From the NCBI RefSeq assembly GCF_001612985.1, contig NZ_BDBM01000009.1:124001-188000 (forward strand): DNA of 64,000 bases, given 5' to 3'. Shown here piece by piece: positions 47,541 through 58,041 of the stretch (position 1 is the stretch's first letter; each line of letters opens with the position of its first letter). The translations under genes and the position numbers were made by a program. The stretch is from Nocardia gamkensis NBRC 108242. GTDB taxonomy: Bacteria > Actinomycetota > Actinomycetes > Mycobacteriales > Mycobacteriaceae. A model generated the notes under the pieces. That model saw only the letters and a program-made list of their open reading frames with translations. It searched no databases and was not told the origin of the DNA.

Positions 47541-48512
47541 GTGTTGGACTCATTGATCACTCCGGGCGAGACTGCGAATGTGGAAAGTTCAGCAGCACAG
47601 AGGGTTTCCGGCAGAGACGGAAGTCTCCCTCGCACCGTCCTGACGGCGCTCGCTCCCGTGTCCTGGGGCACGACATATGTCGTCACCACCGAGCTTCTTC
47701 CCCCGGGGCACCCCCTTTTCGCAGGGCTCCTGCGCGCGTTGCCCGCCGGTGTGCTCGCGCTGGCGTTCACGCGGACCCTGCCGCGGGGAGCCTGGTGGGG
47801 CAAAGCCGCGGTGCTGGGCGTGCTCAACATCGGGCTGCTGTTCCCGCTGTTGTTCCTCGCCGCCGAACGCCTGCCGGGCGGGGTGGCCGCGACGTTGGCG
47901 GCGGCCCAGCCGCTCGTCGTGGCCGTCTTGGCCGTGGTGGTCCTGCACGAGAGCCCGTCTGCGTGGCGCCTGGCCTGGGGCGCGGTAGGCGTCGTCGGCG
48001 TCGGCATGGTGGTGATCGGGCCGCATGCGACCCTCGACCTCGCGGGGATCGTGGCGGGCCTCGCCGCCGCGGCGTCGATGGCGCTTGGCCTGACGCTGAC
48101 GAAGAAGTGGGGACGGCCCGCCGAGGCGAGCCCCACCGCTTTCGCAGGCTGGCAACTCACGGCGGGAGGCCTGTTCCTGCTGCCGCTCACGTTCCTCGTC
48201 GAGGGTTCGCCTCCCGCGATCGACCCGCCCGCTGCCCTCGGCTACCTCTGGCTGGGTCTGGTCGGCGGTCTTCTCGCCTATGTCCTCTGGTTCCGCGGGA
48301 TCGGGACACTGCCGGTCACCTCGGTCGCGGTTCTCGTCCTGCTCTCACCGCTGGTCGCCGCGGTTCTCGGCGCGATACTGCTCGGCCAGACGCTCGGGCC
48401 GATCCAGGTCGCCGGGTTCGGGCTCGCGCTGGCCGCGATCGTCGCGGGACAGCTTCCCGCGCCCAGCCGCTCAACCCACATCGTCTCGACACCCGAAGGG
48501 GTACTGAAATGA
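47541..48512 (+). CDS. EamA/DMT-family transporter
   Basis: A 323-residue membrane protein with ten predicted hydrophobic segments arranged as two EamA halves (first ending LAVVVLHESPSAWRLAWGAVG, second ending AAVLGAILLGQTLGP). It is a drug/metabolite exporter type with unknown substrate. The GTG at 47541 lies in the presumed LysR region; GTG at 47580 (VESSAAQRV) is a plausible later start. It overlaps the next gene by four bases. Confidence 0.88.
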   Translation: MLDSLITPGETANVESSAAQRVSGRDGSLPRTVLTALAPVSWGTTYVVTTELLPPGHPLFAGLLRALPAGVLALAFTRTLPRGAWWGKAAVLGVLNIGLLFPLLFLAAERLPGGVAATLAAAQPLVVAVLAVVVLHESPSAWRLAWGAVGVVGVGMVVIGPHATLDLAGIVAGLAAAASMALGLTLTKKWGRPAEASPTAFAGWQLTAGGLFLLPLTFLVEGSPPAIDPPAALGYLWLGLVGGLLAYVLWFRGIGTLPVTSVAVLVLLSPLVAAVLGAILLGQTLGPIQVAGFGLALAAIVAGQLPAPSRSTHIVSTPEGVLK

Positions 48513-49072
48513 AGATCACCGTCATCGGAGCAAGCGGCATGGTCGGCTCCCGCGTCGTTCCCGGGGTGACCGCGATCGAGGGCGACGCGAACGACTCCGC
48601 CCGGATGGGTGACCTGTTCCACGGCACCGACGCGATCGTGGCCGCGACCCGTCCGGGCCCCGGCCAGGAACACACCGTCGCGGCGACGACGACCGCCCTG
48701 CTGGACGCGGCCACGGCTACCCGGACGCGCATCCTCCTGGTCGGCGGCGCTGCCCCGCTCCGGAATCCGGAGCGTCCCGATCGGCTGGTCCTCGACAGTC
48801 CGGAGTACGTACCGCCCGCGATCCGCCCGATCGCCGCCGCCAGCGTCACGCAATGGGAAACCTGCCGAGCGCATCCGGCCGACTGGGTCTATCTCAGCCC
48901 GCCCGCCCTCCTCGAACCCGGACAGCGCACCGGCAAGTATCGACGCGGGACCACCACCCTGATCACCGGCGCCGACGGCGCGTCGCGGATCTCGGCGGAA
49001 GACTTCGCCGTGGCCGTCCTGGACGAACTCGAGAACCCAGGTGAGAGCAGGCATTTCACTGTCGGCTACTGA
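48509..49072 (+). CDS. NAD(P)-binding SDR-like protein, internally shortened
   Basis: A 187-residue Rossmann protein starting MKITVIGASGMVGSRVV. In relatives about 20-25 residues (the first helix and second strand) stand between this motif and GVTAIEGDANDSARM; here they are joined directly, so an in-frame deletion is likely and cofactor binding may be impaired. The rest, including ILLVGGAAPL and RISAEDFAVAVLDELE, is intact. ATGA overlap with the EamA gene shows coupling. Confidence 0.8.
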   Translation: MKITVIGASGMVGSRVVPGVTAIEGDANDSARMGDLFHGTDAIVAATRPGPGQEHTVAATTTALLDAATATRTRILLVGGAAPLRNPERPDRLVLDSPEYVPPAIRPIAAASVTQWETCRAHPADWVYLSPPALLEPGQRTGKYRRGTTTLITGADGASRISAEDFAVAVLDELENPGESRHFTVGY

Positions 49073-49137
49073 GCGCGGACTCCGGGACTGCCGGACGTCA
49101 TCCGCGATCGGCGGCCCCGGGACGGAGGGACGATGGG

Positions 49138-50076
49138 ATGAGGCGAGTCCTCGTGATCTCGGCCGCACTGGCCTGCCTCGGCGCTACTGCGCTGGTATCC
49201 ACCGATCGAACAGCGGTACACCGCCCGGTCCGCACCGCGATCGACCTGCCCGCCGGGTTCCAGCCGGAGGGCATCGCGATCGGATCGCGACCGGTGGCCT
49301 ACTTCGGTTCGCGGACAGACGGCTCCATCTACCGCGCCGACCTGGTGACCGGTCGAGGTGACATCCTGAGCCCCGGGCCGGGCACCCCGGCACTGGGTAT
49401 GCGGATCGACCACCGCGACCGGCTGTTCGTCGCCGGAGGCACCGGAGGCGACGCCCGCGTCATCGACACCCGCACCGGCGCGGTGCAGGCGAACTACCGG
49501 CTCGCGACGCCGCCGGACACGTTCGTCAACGACGTTGTACTCACGCCCGCGGGCGCGTGGTTCACCGACTCGCGGACGCCCGTGCTGTACCACCTGCCCA
49601 TCGGCGACGACGCTGCCCTGCCGCCACCCACGGCGGTGGTGCGTCGCCCGCTGACCGGCGACATCCGCTACGAGCCCGGAGCGATCAACGCCAACGGGAT
49701 CGTGCGCACGCCGGACGGTACCGGGCTGATCATCATGCAGTCGGTGACCGGCCGGTTGTTCCGTGTCGACCCGGCGACCGGTACGACGCGGCGGATCGAT
49801 CTCGGCGCCGAGTCGCTGCCCGACGGCGACGGACTGCTGTTGTGCGGCACCACATTGTTCGTCGTCCAGAACCGGTCCAACGCGATCGCCGTGGTCGCGC
49901 TCGATCCCGCGGGCACGACGGGCACGGTCGAACAGCGCCTCACCGACCCGCGATTCGACGTGCCGACGACCGTCGCCGCGTTCGGCGAACACCTGTACCT
50001 GCCGAACGCCCGCTATACCACGCCGCCGACCTCGAGCACGCTCTACAGCTCCGTCGCGGTCGATCGACCCCGATAG
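49138..50076 (+). CDS. Secreted SMP-30/gluconolactonase-like propeller protein
   Basis: A 312-residue protein with an N-terminal signal sequence (MRRVLVISAALACLGATAL). The repeats are characteristic of a six-bladed propeller: GSIYRADLVTGRGDIL, RLFVAGGTGGDARVID, NANGIVRTPDGTGLIIM, GRLFRVDPATGTTRRID. Enzymatic function is uncertain. It ends 4 bp before the convergent gatB. Confidence 0.85.
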   Translation: MRRVLVISAALACLGATALVSTDRTAVHRPVRTAIDLPAGFQPEGIAIGSRPVAYFGSRTDGSIYRADLVTGRGDILSPGPGTPALGMRIDHRDRLFVAGGTGGDARVIDTRTGAVQANYRLATPPDTFVNDVVLTPAGAWFTDSRTPVLYHLPIGDDAALPPPTAVVRRPLTGDIRYEPGAINANGIVRTPDGTGLIIMQSVTGRLFRVDPATGTTRRIDLGAESLPDGDGLLLCGTTLFVVQNRSNAIAVVALDPAGTTGTVEQRLTDPRFDVPTTVAAFGEHLYLPNARYTTPPTSSTLYSSVAVDRPR

Positions 50077-50080
50077 AGAG

Positions 50081-51592
50081 TCAGCTGCAAGCAGCGAGCA
50101 CGAGCTCCCGGACGCGGGCCGCGTCGGCCTGCCCCCGGGTCGCCTTCATGACGTCGCCGACGATCTTGCCCGCCGCCTGCACCTTGCCGGAGCGGATCTT
50201 GTCGGCGATGTCGGGGTTGGCGGCCAAGGCCTTCTCCACCTCCGACTGCAAGGCGCTGTCGTCGCTGACCATGCCGAGGCCCTTGGCGTCGACGATCTGC
50301 ACCGGGTCGCCCTCGCCGGCCAGCACGTGGTCGACGACCTGCTTGGCCACCTTGTTGTTGATCGTCTTCGCGTCGACCAGCTTGATCACCTCGGCGACCT
50401 GGGCCGGGGTGATCGGCAGCTCGTCCAGCGCGACCTCGCGCTCCTTGGCCTTCTCGGTGAGGTAGGCGACCCACCAGGAGCGCGCCTCGTTGGCCGGGGC
50501 GCCCGCGTCGACGGTGGCGATGATCAGGTCCAGCGCACCCGCGTTGACCAGGTCGCGCATCACCTCGTCGGACAGGCCCCAGTCGGACTGGATGCGCGCG
50601 CGGCGCAGCCAGGGGTACTCGGGGATGGTGTCGCGCAACCGCTCCACCCACTCCGCGTCGGGCGCGACCGGCTCGAGGTCGGGCTCGGGGAAGTAGCGGT
50701 AGTCCTCGGCGGTCTCCTTGCGGCGGCCGGGCGAGGTGGTGCCGTCGGTTTCGTGGAAGTGGCGGGTCTCCTGCACGATCGTGCCGCCGCTCGCCAGCAC
50801 CGCCGCCTGCCTGCGCATCTCGTAGCGCACCGCGACCTCGACGCTGCGCAGCGAGTTGACGTTCTTGGTCTCGGTGCGGGTGCCGAATTCGGTTGCGCCG
50901 ACCGGCATCAGGGAGACGTTCGCGTCGCAGCGCAGCGAGCCCTGCTCCATCTTCACGTCGGAGACGCCGAGCGACTTCAGCAGATCCCGCAGCGCCGTCA
51001 CGTAGGCCCGCGCCACCTCCGGCGCCCGCTCCCCCGCGCCGGTGATCGGCTTGGTGACGATCTCGATCAACGGCACGCCCGCCCGGTTGTAGTCCAGCAG
51101 GGAGTGGCTGGCACCGTGGATGCGACCGGTCGCGCCGCCGACGTGCACCGACTTGCCGGTGTCCTCCTCCATGTGCGCGCGTTCGATGTCCACGCGGAAG
51201 GTGCTGCCGTCGTCGAGCAGCACGTCCAGGTGCCCGTTCGTGGCGATCGGCTCGTCGTACTGGCTGATCTGATAGTTCTTCGGCTGATCGGGGTAGAAGT
51301 AGTTCTTGCGCGCGAACCGGCCCCACGGGGTGATCGAACAGTTCAGCGCCAGCCCGATCCGGATCGCGGACTCGACGGCCTTCTGGTTCACCACCGGCAG
51401 CGAACCCGGCAGACCGAGGCACACCGGGCACACCTGGGTGTTCGGCTCGGCGCCGAACTCGGTCGGGCAACCGCAGAACATCTTCGTCGCGGTGTTCAGC
51501 TCGACGTGGACCTCCATGCCGAGCACCGGCTCGAACCGGGCGAGGACATCCGAGTAATCCATCAGGTCGACCGTGGGTGCGCTCATGGCCAT
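50081..51592 (-). CDS. gatB: Asp/Glu-tRNA amidotransferase subunit B
   Basis: A 503-residue GatB, the tRNA-binding and kinase subunit of GatCAB, which converts Glu-tRNA(Gln) to Gln-tRNA(Gln). N-terminal [11 protein letters not shown] and zinc-type CGCPTEF...[12 protein letters not shown] are characteristic, as is the C-terminal YqeY-like domain ending [13 protein letters not shown]. gatA and gatC are not in the window. M. tuberculosis has gatA-gatC beyond pfkA; here the region beyond pfkA holds other genes. Confidence 0.97.
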   Translation of the reverse strand: MAMSAPTVDLMDYSDVLARFEPVLGMEVHVELNTATKMFCGCPTEFGAEPNTQVCPVCLGLPGSLPVVNQKAVESAIRIGLALNCSITPWGRFARKNYFYPDQPKNYQISQYDEPIATNGHLDVLLDDGSTFRVDIERAHMEEDTGKSVHVGGATGRIHGASHSLLDYNRAGVPLIEIVTKPITGAGERAPEVARAYVTALRDLLKSLGVSDVKMEQGSLRCDANVSLMPVGATEFGTRTETKNVNSLRSVEVAVRYEMRRQAAVLASGGTIVQETRHFHETDGTTSPGRRKETAEDYRYFPEPDLEPVAPDAEWVERLRDTIPEYPWLRRARIQSDWGLSDEVMRDLVNAGALDLIIATVDAGAPANEARSWWVAYLTEKAKEREVALDELPITPAQVAEVIKLVDAKTINNKVAKQVVDHVLAGEGDPVQIVDAKGLGMVSDDSALQSEVEKALAANPDIADKIRSGKVQAAGKIVGDVMKATRGQADAARVRELVLAACS

Positions 51593-51650
51593 CAGTTTAG
51601 GTAAACGCTCCCGCCGCAGCGCAGCGGCTCTCGCGTCGTGCGGCGGCGCG

Positions 51651-53027
51651 TTACTTCACCGGGACCCGCTGACGCAGCCAGCCGGTGACGTAGTCGAGCA
51701 CCTCGGGGGCGATGGTCGTCTCGATGGTGCTGTACTCGCTGGGACGGCCGGTCTCGGTGGGCTGCATCAGGTGGTTGAGCCCCGGGAAGACGTGGACGGT
51801 CGCATCGGGGTCGGCGGCGAGATGGTCGCGCATCGGCTGCTCGCTCTGCGCCGGGGGCACCTGGAGATCCTTGCCGCCGAAGAACGCGAGCACCGGAACG
51901 CGCAGGGCGGCCAGGGCGGGCGCCGGATCGTAGGCGACCAGGGCGGCCAGATACGGCGTGATCTGCGCGGCCGCCTGGTCGTCGGGCACGCGCTGGTCGG
52001 CGGGCAGCGACTGGTTCTGCCGGATGGCCAATTGCCGAGCGCCGTCCAGGTCACCCGCTTTCAGCAGGGCGGCCAGTTCGGTGGTGTCGTGTACCCGGGT
52101 CTCCACCTGGTCCGGAGGAGTGCCGTTCGCGGCGGCGAGCAAGCGGGTCTGCTCGATGAGCACATCCGCACCGGGGACGCCGGGCCCGGCCATCAGGACG
52201 GCGAACGCGACGCCGCTGTCGGGGCGCGCGGCGACCAGCGGTGCGAGGTAGCCGCCTTCGCTGTGCCCGAAGAGCCCGACCCGGGCCGGGTCGATATCGG
52301 GGCGGGCGCGCAGGAAGCGGACACCCGCGGCGGCGTCCTCGGCCAGCTCTGCGTAATTCGCGTCGTCCAGTTTGCCGCCGGTGCCGCCGACGCCCCGGTC
52401 GTCGGTGCGCAGCACGGCGTAGCCCGCGCGGGTGAAGGTGTCGGCCAGCAGCAGGAACGGCTTGTGGCCCATGAGGTCTTCGTTGCGGTCCTGGGGGCCG
52501 CTTCCGGAGATCATGAGGATGGCGGGGAACGGGCCCGGACCCTGCGGTTCGGTCAGTGTGCCCGCGATGGTGATGTCGCCGTCGCGGTAGGTGACGTCCT
52601 CGGTCTTGTACGGGAACGGCGGCTTCGGTTCCTGTGGGCGAGCGGGCGGCGTCACCTTGCCTCGGCTCAGCGTGAGCCGGAAGCTCTGGCCCGCCTGGGT
52701 GAAATCGCCGGTGATCCGGTCGCTTCCGGACTCGTACTCGCCACGGAACACCGGGTCGCCCGGGATATCGGGGATCGCGAACGACACGCCGTTGCGGTCG
52801 GTGCTGACGTCCTTCAGCTGCGTGCCGCTCACGCCCTGCAAGGGGATGTCGATGGTGGCCGTTCCGTCGTCGCGGAAGCTCACTCCGACTTGCAGGGGCT
52901 GACCGGGGACCTCGATGGCGCCGTGCCAGTCACCGGTGGTCGGCTCGGGCGGATTCGACTCCGAACACCCTGCCACCAATGCCGCGATGACCAACAGAGC
53001 CAACGCGATCAGTCGCCCACTGCGCAT
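51651..53027 (-). CDS. Secreted alpha/beta hydrolase lipoprotein
   Basis: A 458-residue lipoprotein (lipobox LVAGC, Cys near residue 21). A beta-rich N-terminal domain (about 30-140) is followed by an alpha/beta hydrolase with oxyanion segment [15 protein letters not shown], nucleophile Ser in [13 protein letters not shown], Asp in [10 protein letters not shown] and His in PGLNHLMQP. It is a probable peptidase or esterase acting outside the membrane; the substrate is unknown. Confidence 0.88.
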   Translation of the reverse strand: MRSGRLIALALLVIAALVAGCSESNPPEPTTGDWHGAIEVPGQPLQVGVSFRDDGTATIDIPLQGVSGTQLKDVSTDRNGVSFAIPDIPGDPVFRGEYESGSDRITGDFTQAGQSFRLTLSRGKVTPPARPQEPKPPFPYKTEDVTYRDGDITIAGTLTEPQGPGPFPAILMISGSGPQDRNEDLMGHKPFLLLADTFTRAGYAVLRTDDRGVGGTGGKLDDANYAELAEDAAAGVRFLRARPDIDPARVGLFGHSEGGYLAPLVAARPDSGVAFAVLMAGPGVPGADVLIEQTRLLAAANGTPPDQVETRVHDTTELAALLKAGDLDGARQLAIRQNQSLPADQRVPDDQAAAQITPYLAALVAYDPAPALAALRVPVLAFFGGKDLQVPPAQSEQPMRDHLAADPDATVHVFPGLNHLMQPTETGRPSEYSTIETTIAPEVLDYVTGWLRQRVPVK

Positions 53028-53126
53028 GCAGGTAAGGGTACCGATGCGTTGCGCCCAGCAACCGAACCAGTGCGCGTACCGGGCGCCTTACGTAAACGCC
53101 CTGTCGAAGACAGGCTGGTTGAGCGA

Positions 53127-53534
53127 TCACACAGGAACGACAGTCAGCACCTGCTCGAGCCCGAAGAAGTCCTTAGGGTTACGCGTATACAGCGGCAGGC
53201 CGTGTATTGAGGCGATTGCGCCGATCATCAGGTCGAACTTGCGCGGTTTCGGACTTCGGCCACCAACAGTGAGCAAACCAGCCATCAGAGTGAAACGGCG
53301 GGCCGCCTCTGGCGTAAAAGGCAGTGCGTCAAAGGCGCTTTCGAACTCTTGGAGACGTTCGGTGCGCAACAACCTGACGGTAGCGTCCGGGGCTACGGCA
53401 ACCCCCAAACCGAGCTCCGCAAGCGTGACGGTGCTGATCTTCGACACGACCGGAAGCTGATCTTCCGGAATCTCATCAAGATCGATCAGTACGCATGTAT
53501 CCAGGAGACCCGAGTCGCTTCGCTCACTCGTCAT
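53127..53534 (-). CDS. PIN-domain toxin (VapC-like)
   Basis: A 135-residue PIN ribonuclease with acidic residues in LLDTCVLIDL, TLAELGLG and KFDLMIGAIA. The start MTSERSDS at 53534 overlaps the antitoxin gene by 11 bases. VapC toxins cleave tRNA or rRNA when freed from the antitoxin. Confidence 0.9.
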   Translation of the reverse strand: MTSERSDSGLLDTCVLIDLDEIPEDQLPVVSKISTVTLAELGLGVAVAPDATVRLLRTERLQEFESAFDALPFTPEAARRFTLMAGLLTVGGRSPKPRKFDLMIGAIASIHGLPLYTRNPKDFFGLEQVLTVVPV

Positions 53535-53784
53535 CGAGCCGATCTTCCCCGAAAATTGCGTCCACCTGCTCGCGCTCCTCGGCGCTGGATCCCGCACGAG
53601 CAAAGCGGGCGAGCCGTCGTTTCAGCTCGGCGGTGTTGACCTCACGTGCTGCCGTCACCGGCCGAAGCTCGCCCACCGGACGTCCGTTGCGAGTGATGAT
53701 GAATTCTTCCCCCGCTTCCAGCGCATCCATCACCGCGGCACTCCCGTTGCGCAACTCGGCTTGACTTATCGTTCTGGACACCAA
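53524..53784 (-). CDS. Phd/YefM-type antitoxin
   Basis: An 86-residue protein with an N-terminal Phd/YefM DNA-binding domain (SQAELRNGSAAVMDALEAGE, FIITRNGRPVGELRPV) and a charged C-terminal tail for toxin binding. The start is TTG (53784) or GTG (53781). The inverted repeat just upstream is its likely autoregulatory site. Confidence 0.9.
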   Translation of the reverse strand: MVSRTISQAELRNGSAAVMDALEAGEEFIITRNGRPVGELRPVTAAREVNTAELKRRLARFARAGSSAEEREQVDAIFGEDRLDDE

Positions 53785-53789
53785 TCCAT

Positions 53790-53818
53790 TATAGCCTCAC
53801 ATGCTATACGAGGCTATA
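53790..53818. promoter_or_regulatory. Operator of the toxin-antitoxin genes
   Basis: Perfect 9-bp arms TATAGCCTC and GAGGCTATA with an 11-base centre, which itself holds GCTATAC, a likely -10 box on the minus strand. It ends six bases from the antitoxin start, so transcription is probably near-leaderless. Confidence 0.8.
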
Positions 53819-53843
53819 ACTCGACCGGCCGCAACTACGGGTC

Positions 53844-54878
53844 TTACCCGAAGAACGCCTCCGCCTCACGATGGCGTTCCGGCGGCACCCGCTTGAGCTG
53901 CTTGGTGGCCTCCGACAGCGGAACCAGGTCGATGCTGGTGCCGTGCAGCGCGACCATCTGACCGAACTTGCCCGCGTGCACCGCCTCGGCCGCGTGCAGG
54001 CCGAAGCGGGTGGCCAGCACTCGGTCGTAGGGTGTGGGGCTGCCGCCGCGCTGCACGTGGCCGAGCACGGTGGTGCGGACCTCTTTGCCGATGCGCCGCT
54101 CGATCTCCACGCCCAGCTGCTGGGCGACGCCGGTGAACCGCTCGTGGCCGAACTCGTCGATACCGCCCTCGCGCAGAGTGAATCCGGAGTCCGGCGCCGG
54201 GTGCGAACCCTCGGCGACCACGCAGATGAAGTGTTTGTCGCCGCGCTGGAAGCGCCGCTTGATCATCGCGCACACCTCGTCCACCTCGAACGGGACCTCG
54301 GGCACCAGAGTCAGGTGCGCGCCGGCCGCCATGCCCGCGCCGATCGCGATCCAGCCCGCGTGCCGGCCCATCACCTCGATGAGCATGACGCGCTGGTGCG
54401 ACTCGGCGGTGGTGTGCAGCCGGTCGATCGCCTCGGTGGCGATGTTCAGGGCGGTGTCGTGGCCGAAAGTGACGTCGGTGCAGTCGATGTCGTTGTCGAT
54501 GGTCTTCGGCACGCCGACCACCGGCACGCCCTCGTCGGACAGCCAGCTCGCGGCCGTCAGCGTGCCCTCGCCGCCGATCGGGATCAGCGCTTCGATGCCG
54601 TTGTCGTCCAGGGTCTGTTTGATCCGGCCCAGGCCTGCGCGCAGCACGTCGGGGTTGGTGCGAGCGGTGCCGAGGATGGTGCCGCCCTTGGTGAGGATCC
54701 GGTCGGTGCGGTCGTCATTGCGGATCTGGATCTTGCGATCCTCCAATAGACCGCGCCAACCGTCCTCGAAGCCGACGATCGCGTCTCCGTAGCGGCCGTT
54801 CGCGGTACGAACGATGGCGCGGATGACCGCGTTCAGTCCTGGGCAGTCTCCGCCTCCGGTCAGAACTCCGATGCGCAT
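53844..54878 (-). CDS. pfkA: 6-phosphofructokinase
   Basis: A 344-residue group A phosphofructokinase starting [19 protein letters not shown]. The catalytic segment is PKTIDNDI with Asp128. IGGEGTL carries Gly105 where pyrophosphate-using enzymes have Asp, so ATP use is indicated even with the Lys of PKT. Position matches Rv3010c beside gatB; the start is the second Met, seven codons inside the longest frame. Confidence 0.96.
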   Translation of the reverse strand: MRIGVLTGGGDCPGLNAVIRAIVRTANGRYGDAIVGFEDGWRGLLEDRKIQIRNDDRTDRILTKGGTILGTARTNPDVLRAGLGRIKQTLDDNGIEALIPIGGEGTLTAASWLSDEGVPVVGVPKTIDNDIDCTDVTFGHDTALNIATEAIDRLHTTAESHQRVMLIEVMGRHAGWIAIGAGMAAGAHLTLVPEVPFEVDEVCAMIKRRFQRGDKHFICVVAEGSHPAPDSGFTLREGGIDEFGHERFTGVAQQLGVEIERRIGKEVRTTVLGHVQRGGSPTPYDRVLATRFGLHAAEAVHAGKFGQMVALHGTSIDLVPLSEATKQLKRVPPERHREAEAFFG

Positions 54879-54960
54879 GGCCGCTATCTTGCCCTTCATG
54901 TCCGATCTCGGCAGCCCCGCCCCCGTGAACGGCGCGTAACACTGACCTGGACGGATGGCC

Positions 54961-55851
54961 TCATGCGGCCGGGCAGCGCCCTCCGGCCAGCTCGTCGAGA
55001 TGCTCGGAGACGACCGTGGCCAGTTTGTCCAGGATGTTCATGCCGTCGCTGAACGATCCGGACTCGGGCTGCACCGCGATCGCGATCGCGATCTTGCCCG
55101 AGGGGATGTCGATGACCCCGAACTGGCGCACGAGATAGGCGCCCGAGGTGTCCGGCCCCCAGCCGCCCTTGAACTCGGCGCCACCGAACTCGCCGAGACC
55201 CCAGCGCTGGCTTGCTATGACCTGTTCCATCAGCGAGGTCACCCGCTCGGCCTGGGGCAGACAGGGCAGCCGCGAGGCGAACCGCACCTGGTCGGTCAGC
55301 GACCATTCCGCCTGCCCGAAGGCCGAATGCTCGGCGCGGGCACGGGTCGCGGGGACGACGGTCCTGTTGTCACCGCCCTCGCGCAACACCGCCTGCACGG
55401 CCTGCGCCGCCTCCTGCGCGCTACCCAGCGACTGCCAGAGCGCGTCGGCGGCGGCGTTGTCGGACTGCGTGATCGCCGCCGACGCGGCGTAGCTGGAGCT
55501 GCTCGAACTGCGCCGGAGCGCGGCGATGGTCAGCGGGACCTTCATCGTCGACCAGGCCGGGCCACTGGTCCATTCGCCGAAGGTGACCACCTGCTCGCCG
55601 CCGACCGGCATGATGGCCATGCCGAGCTTCCCGCGCACACCCGCCGCCAGTTCGGCGTAGCTCGCGGCCAGCGTGCCCGGCACGATGAGCGACAAGCCCT
55701 TCTGGTCGGTACGCGCCGCGGCCTCGGTGATGCTGGGTTCGGTCGACGCCGGATCTTCCGCGCGGTTGGTTCCGCATCCGGCTACCAGAGATACGACAAG
55801 CGCCGCACAACCCAGGACGGTTCGAGTTCTGCGGAATAGATCAATAGACAT
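54961..55851 (-). CDS. Serine beta-lactamase-fold lipoprotein
   Basis: A 296-residue lipoprotein with lipobox LVAGC. It has the class A-like motifs SxxK (STMKVPL), SDN (TQSDNAAAD) and a KGG element (FKGGWG). These fit a serine hydrolase or beta-lactamase relative in the cell envelope, but a substrate is not shown. The start MSIDLFRR at 55851 sits directly before the signal; a GGAGG-preceded ATG at 56019 lies in the same frame and would add 56 residues with no signal character. Confidence 0.85.
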   Translation of the reverse strand: MSIDLFRRTRTVLGCAALVVSLVAGCGTNRAEDPASTEPSITEAAARTDQKGLSLIVPGTLAASYAELAAGVRGKLGMAIMPVGGEQVVTFGEWTSGPAWSTMKVPLTIAALRRSSSSSSYAASAAITQSDNAAADALWQSLGSAQEAAQAVQAVLREGGDNRTVVPATRARAEHSAFGQAEWSLTDQVRFASRLPCLPQAERVTSLMEQVIASQRWGLGEFGGAEFKGGWGPDTSGAYLVRQFGVIDIPSGKIAIAIAVQPESGSFSDGMNILDKLATVVSEHLDELAGGRCPAA

Positions 55852-56425
55852 TCTCGACACATTCTTTTCGCGAGCTCCGCCGGGCCGCGCCACTGGTCCG
55901 GCGTCCCGATACCGTACTTGCCCGGCTCGCCGGCCGTCGGCCGCGACGGCGGGGGCGCGGCCACGGGTCGGCTGATCCTTGTGGCCCCGCCAGGTGACGA
56001 CGGCGTGGTCAACAAGCATGGACACCTCCACCTACCCGCCCGATGTCGCCGAGCGGCCGGGGTCGGCAGCGACGCTGCTCGCCGCGACCTCACCCGAGAA
56101 CTGCTTCTCGTTATCCCGGAGAACGTACTAGATGAATTGATTACGCCCCAGTTCGCCGAAAACTCCTGACCGCCACCCGCACTGCCGAACCGAGCGCCGC
56201 ACACCGGTCCAGCTCAATAGCATTGAAGTATTACCGCAGGATTTATCGGGTGCCGAGACGCGGGATTCGCTGGTCCGATTCTTCGGGGAGCACGTTTGGC
56301 GGGCTTCACGAGATGACGCCTCGGACCCACCCGCGTGCGCCACTACCGGCACGCGCGTTTCCCGCACACCACGCGAGCGCTCGTACCGGATGGCGATTAT
56401 ATTCCAGTTCGGCTATATTACCGAT
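55852..56425. other. Intergenic region before the ArsR gene
   Basis: About 570 bases with lower GC at its right end. A minus-strand frame continuous with the lipoprotein gene runs to an ATG at 56019 with a strong GGAGG; it may encode a real N-terminal extension. Otherwise nothing is recognised. TATATT boxes near 56395-56420 probably hold the ArsR promoter. Confidence 0.4.
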
Positions 56426-56749
56426 ATGGCATCTACGTTCGAGGCGCTGGCCGAGCCTCGCCGCCGGGAGATTCTCGACCTGTTGCGCGAACGGGAACGA
56501 CTGGTCGGCGATTTGGTCGCCGAGCTGCGCTTGGCTCAGCCCACGGTCTCCAAGCACCTGAAGGTCCTGCGGGGCGCGGGCCTGGTGGACGTGCGTCAGG
56601 ACGCGCAGCGCCGCTGGTACCGGTTGCGGCCGGAACCGCTGACCGAGATCGAGGCCTGGCTCGCGCCGTACCGGCGGATGTGGGAATCGAGCCTTGACGC
56701 CCTGGAACGTCATCTCGACGCCATACCCGACGAGGAAGGACAACCATGA
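56426..56749 (+). CDS. ArsR-family regulator
   Basis: A 107-residue winged-helix regulator (MASTFEALAEPRRREILDLL, then LRLAQPTVSKHLKVLRGAGLV). It lacks the metal-binding CxC motif, so it belongs to the non-metal subgroup paired with AHSA1 proteins. Its stop overlaps the next gene as ATGA. A start 12 codons earlier (56390) is less likely. Confidence 0.92.
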   Translation: MASTFEALAEPRRREILDLLRERERLVGDLVAELRLAQPTVSKHLKVLRGAGLVDVRQDAQRRWYRLRPEPLTEIEAWLAPYRRMWESSLDALERHLDAIPDEEGQP

Positions 56750-57705
56750 CCGATTCCCGAGCACAGCTGCGCACCGTCGACGGCGCCCCCACCCTGCGGT
56801 TCGAACGCAGGCTGGCCCATCCCCCGGAGAAGGTGTGGCGCGCGATCAGCGACCCGGGCGAGATGGCCGCTTGGTTCCCGGCTGCTGTCACGACCGAACC
56901 GCGGCCCGGCGCCGCGATGCGCTTCACCTTCGCCGACGCACCCGAGACGATCGATAGCACCTCCGGCGGCGAGGTGCTCGAATTCGATCCGCCCAAGGTC
57001 TACATGTTCCGATGGAACCGGGATGTGCTGCGATTCGAACTCGTGGCCGACGGCGACGGGACACTGCTGATCTTCACGCACGTCCTCGGCGGCGGACCGG
57101 AGGCCCGACTCGGCGCGGCGAGGTCCGCGGTCGGCTGGGACCGTTGCCTGTCGGCCCTCACGGCCGCACTCGACGGCGCGCACACCGAGCCGGACGCGAC
57201 CTGGCTCGCCGACATCGAGGGCTACATCGCGGATTTCGGGCTCGACACGGGTGACTGCGAAGAGGTCGCCGACGGCTACGTGCTGCGGTTCGCCCGCGAC
57301 CTGGTGTGGCAGCCGCTGGACCGCTTGTGGTCGCTGCTCGTCGAACGGGACACTCCGTCGGTGGGCGCCCACCCGCCCGTCCGGGCGACGAACCCGCATG
57401 TCGAGGCGGGCGAACTGCTCGATGTCGAGCCGCCCCGGTCGATGGAGTACCGGTGGCGGCACGACGGCGCCGTCGCAGGCACGGTGCGCTGGGCCTTCGA
57501 AGCCGATTCCGACCTGGGCGTGCGGGTGGTGCTCACCCAGACCCTGCCCGCGAAACTGTCCGCGCTACGGCCGGAACTGCTGGCCGCCTGGCAGGTACAC
57601 CTGGAACTCTTCTTCGCCGCCACCCGAGGGGACATCCGTTGCCCTTGGCCCGCCGACCGCGTCGCCGTGCTGGCCGAACGGTACGCGGCGGACCTCCGCG
57701 AATGA
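56746..57705 (+). CDS. Tandem SRPBCC (AHSA1) domain protein
   Basis: A 319-residue protein with two AHSA1/START-type domains. The first (about 15-145) has FERRLAHPPEKVWRAISDPGEMAAWFP, and the second (about 160-310) has RFARDLVWQPLDRLWSLLV. It is cytoplasmic and may bind a hydrophobic ligand. Coupling to the ArsR gene suggests a regulator-effector pair. Confidence 0.88.
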   Translation: MTDSRAQLRTVDGAPTLRFERRLAHPPEKVWRAISDPGEMAAWFPAAVTTEPRPGAAMRFTFADAPETIDSTSGGEVLEFDPPKVYMFRWNRDVLRFELVADGDGTLLIFTHVLGGGPEARLGAARSAVGWDRCLSALTAALDGAHTEPDATWLADIEGYIADFGLDTGDCEEVADGYVLRFARDLVWQPLDRLWSLLVERDTPSVGAHPPVRATNPHVEAGELLDVEPPRSMEYRWRHDGAVAGTVRWAFEADSDLGVRVVLTQTLPAKLSALRPELLAAWQVHLELFFAATRGDIRCPWPADRVAVLAERYAADLRE

Positions 57706-58041
57706 GCGGGCCCATCGCCTGAACCTCCAACCGCATCCCCGACTGTCACCGGCCCGCGAATCCATCTCGCACGAAGGGCGATTCGCGCGGCCGGTGCCTT
57801 CTCGGCAAAGCGATCCGGCGGCCGCGCCCCGGCCGGATTCGGCCGCCGCGGCTCGATCACCGCGCCGCGTGCCCAGCGGATAGCTCCGCATTCACTGATC
57901 GAGCGGCTCAAACGACCCCATCACCGGGTGCCAACTGCTTACGATCCCGTAGCACATCGCGAAACATGCACCTGCTCGGCGCGAACCGACCGCGTGACCG
58001 CACGCGTCGGTGAAGCGCCTTCCCTTCTGGAGTCATGCCCT
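57706..58041. other. Intergenic region before the P450 gene
   Basis: About 335 bases, GC-rich with short GGCCG repeats. An upstream GTG at 57928 lies in frame with the P450. No RNA gene or operator stands out. Confidence 0.4.
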
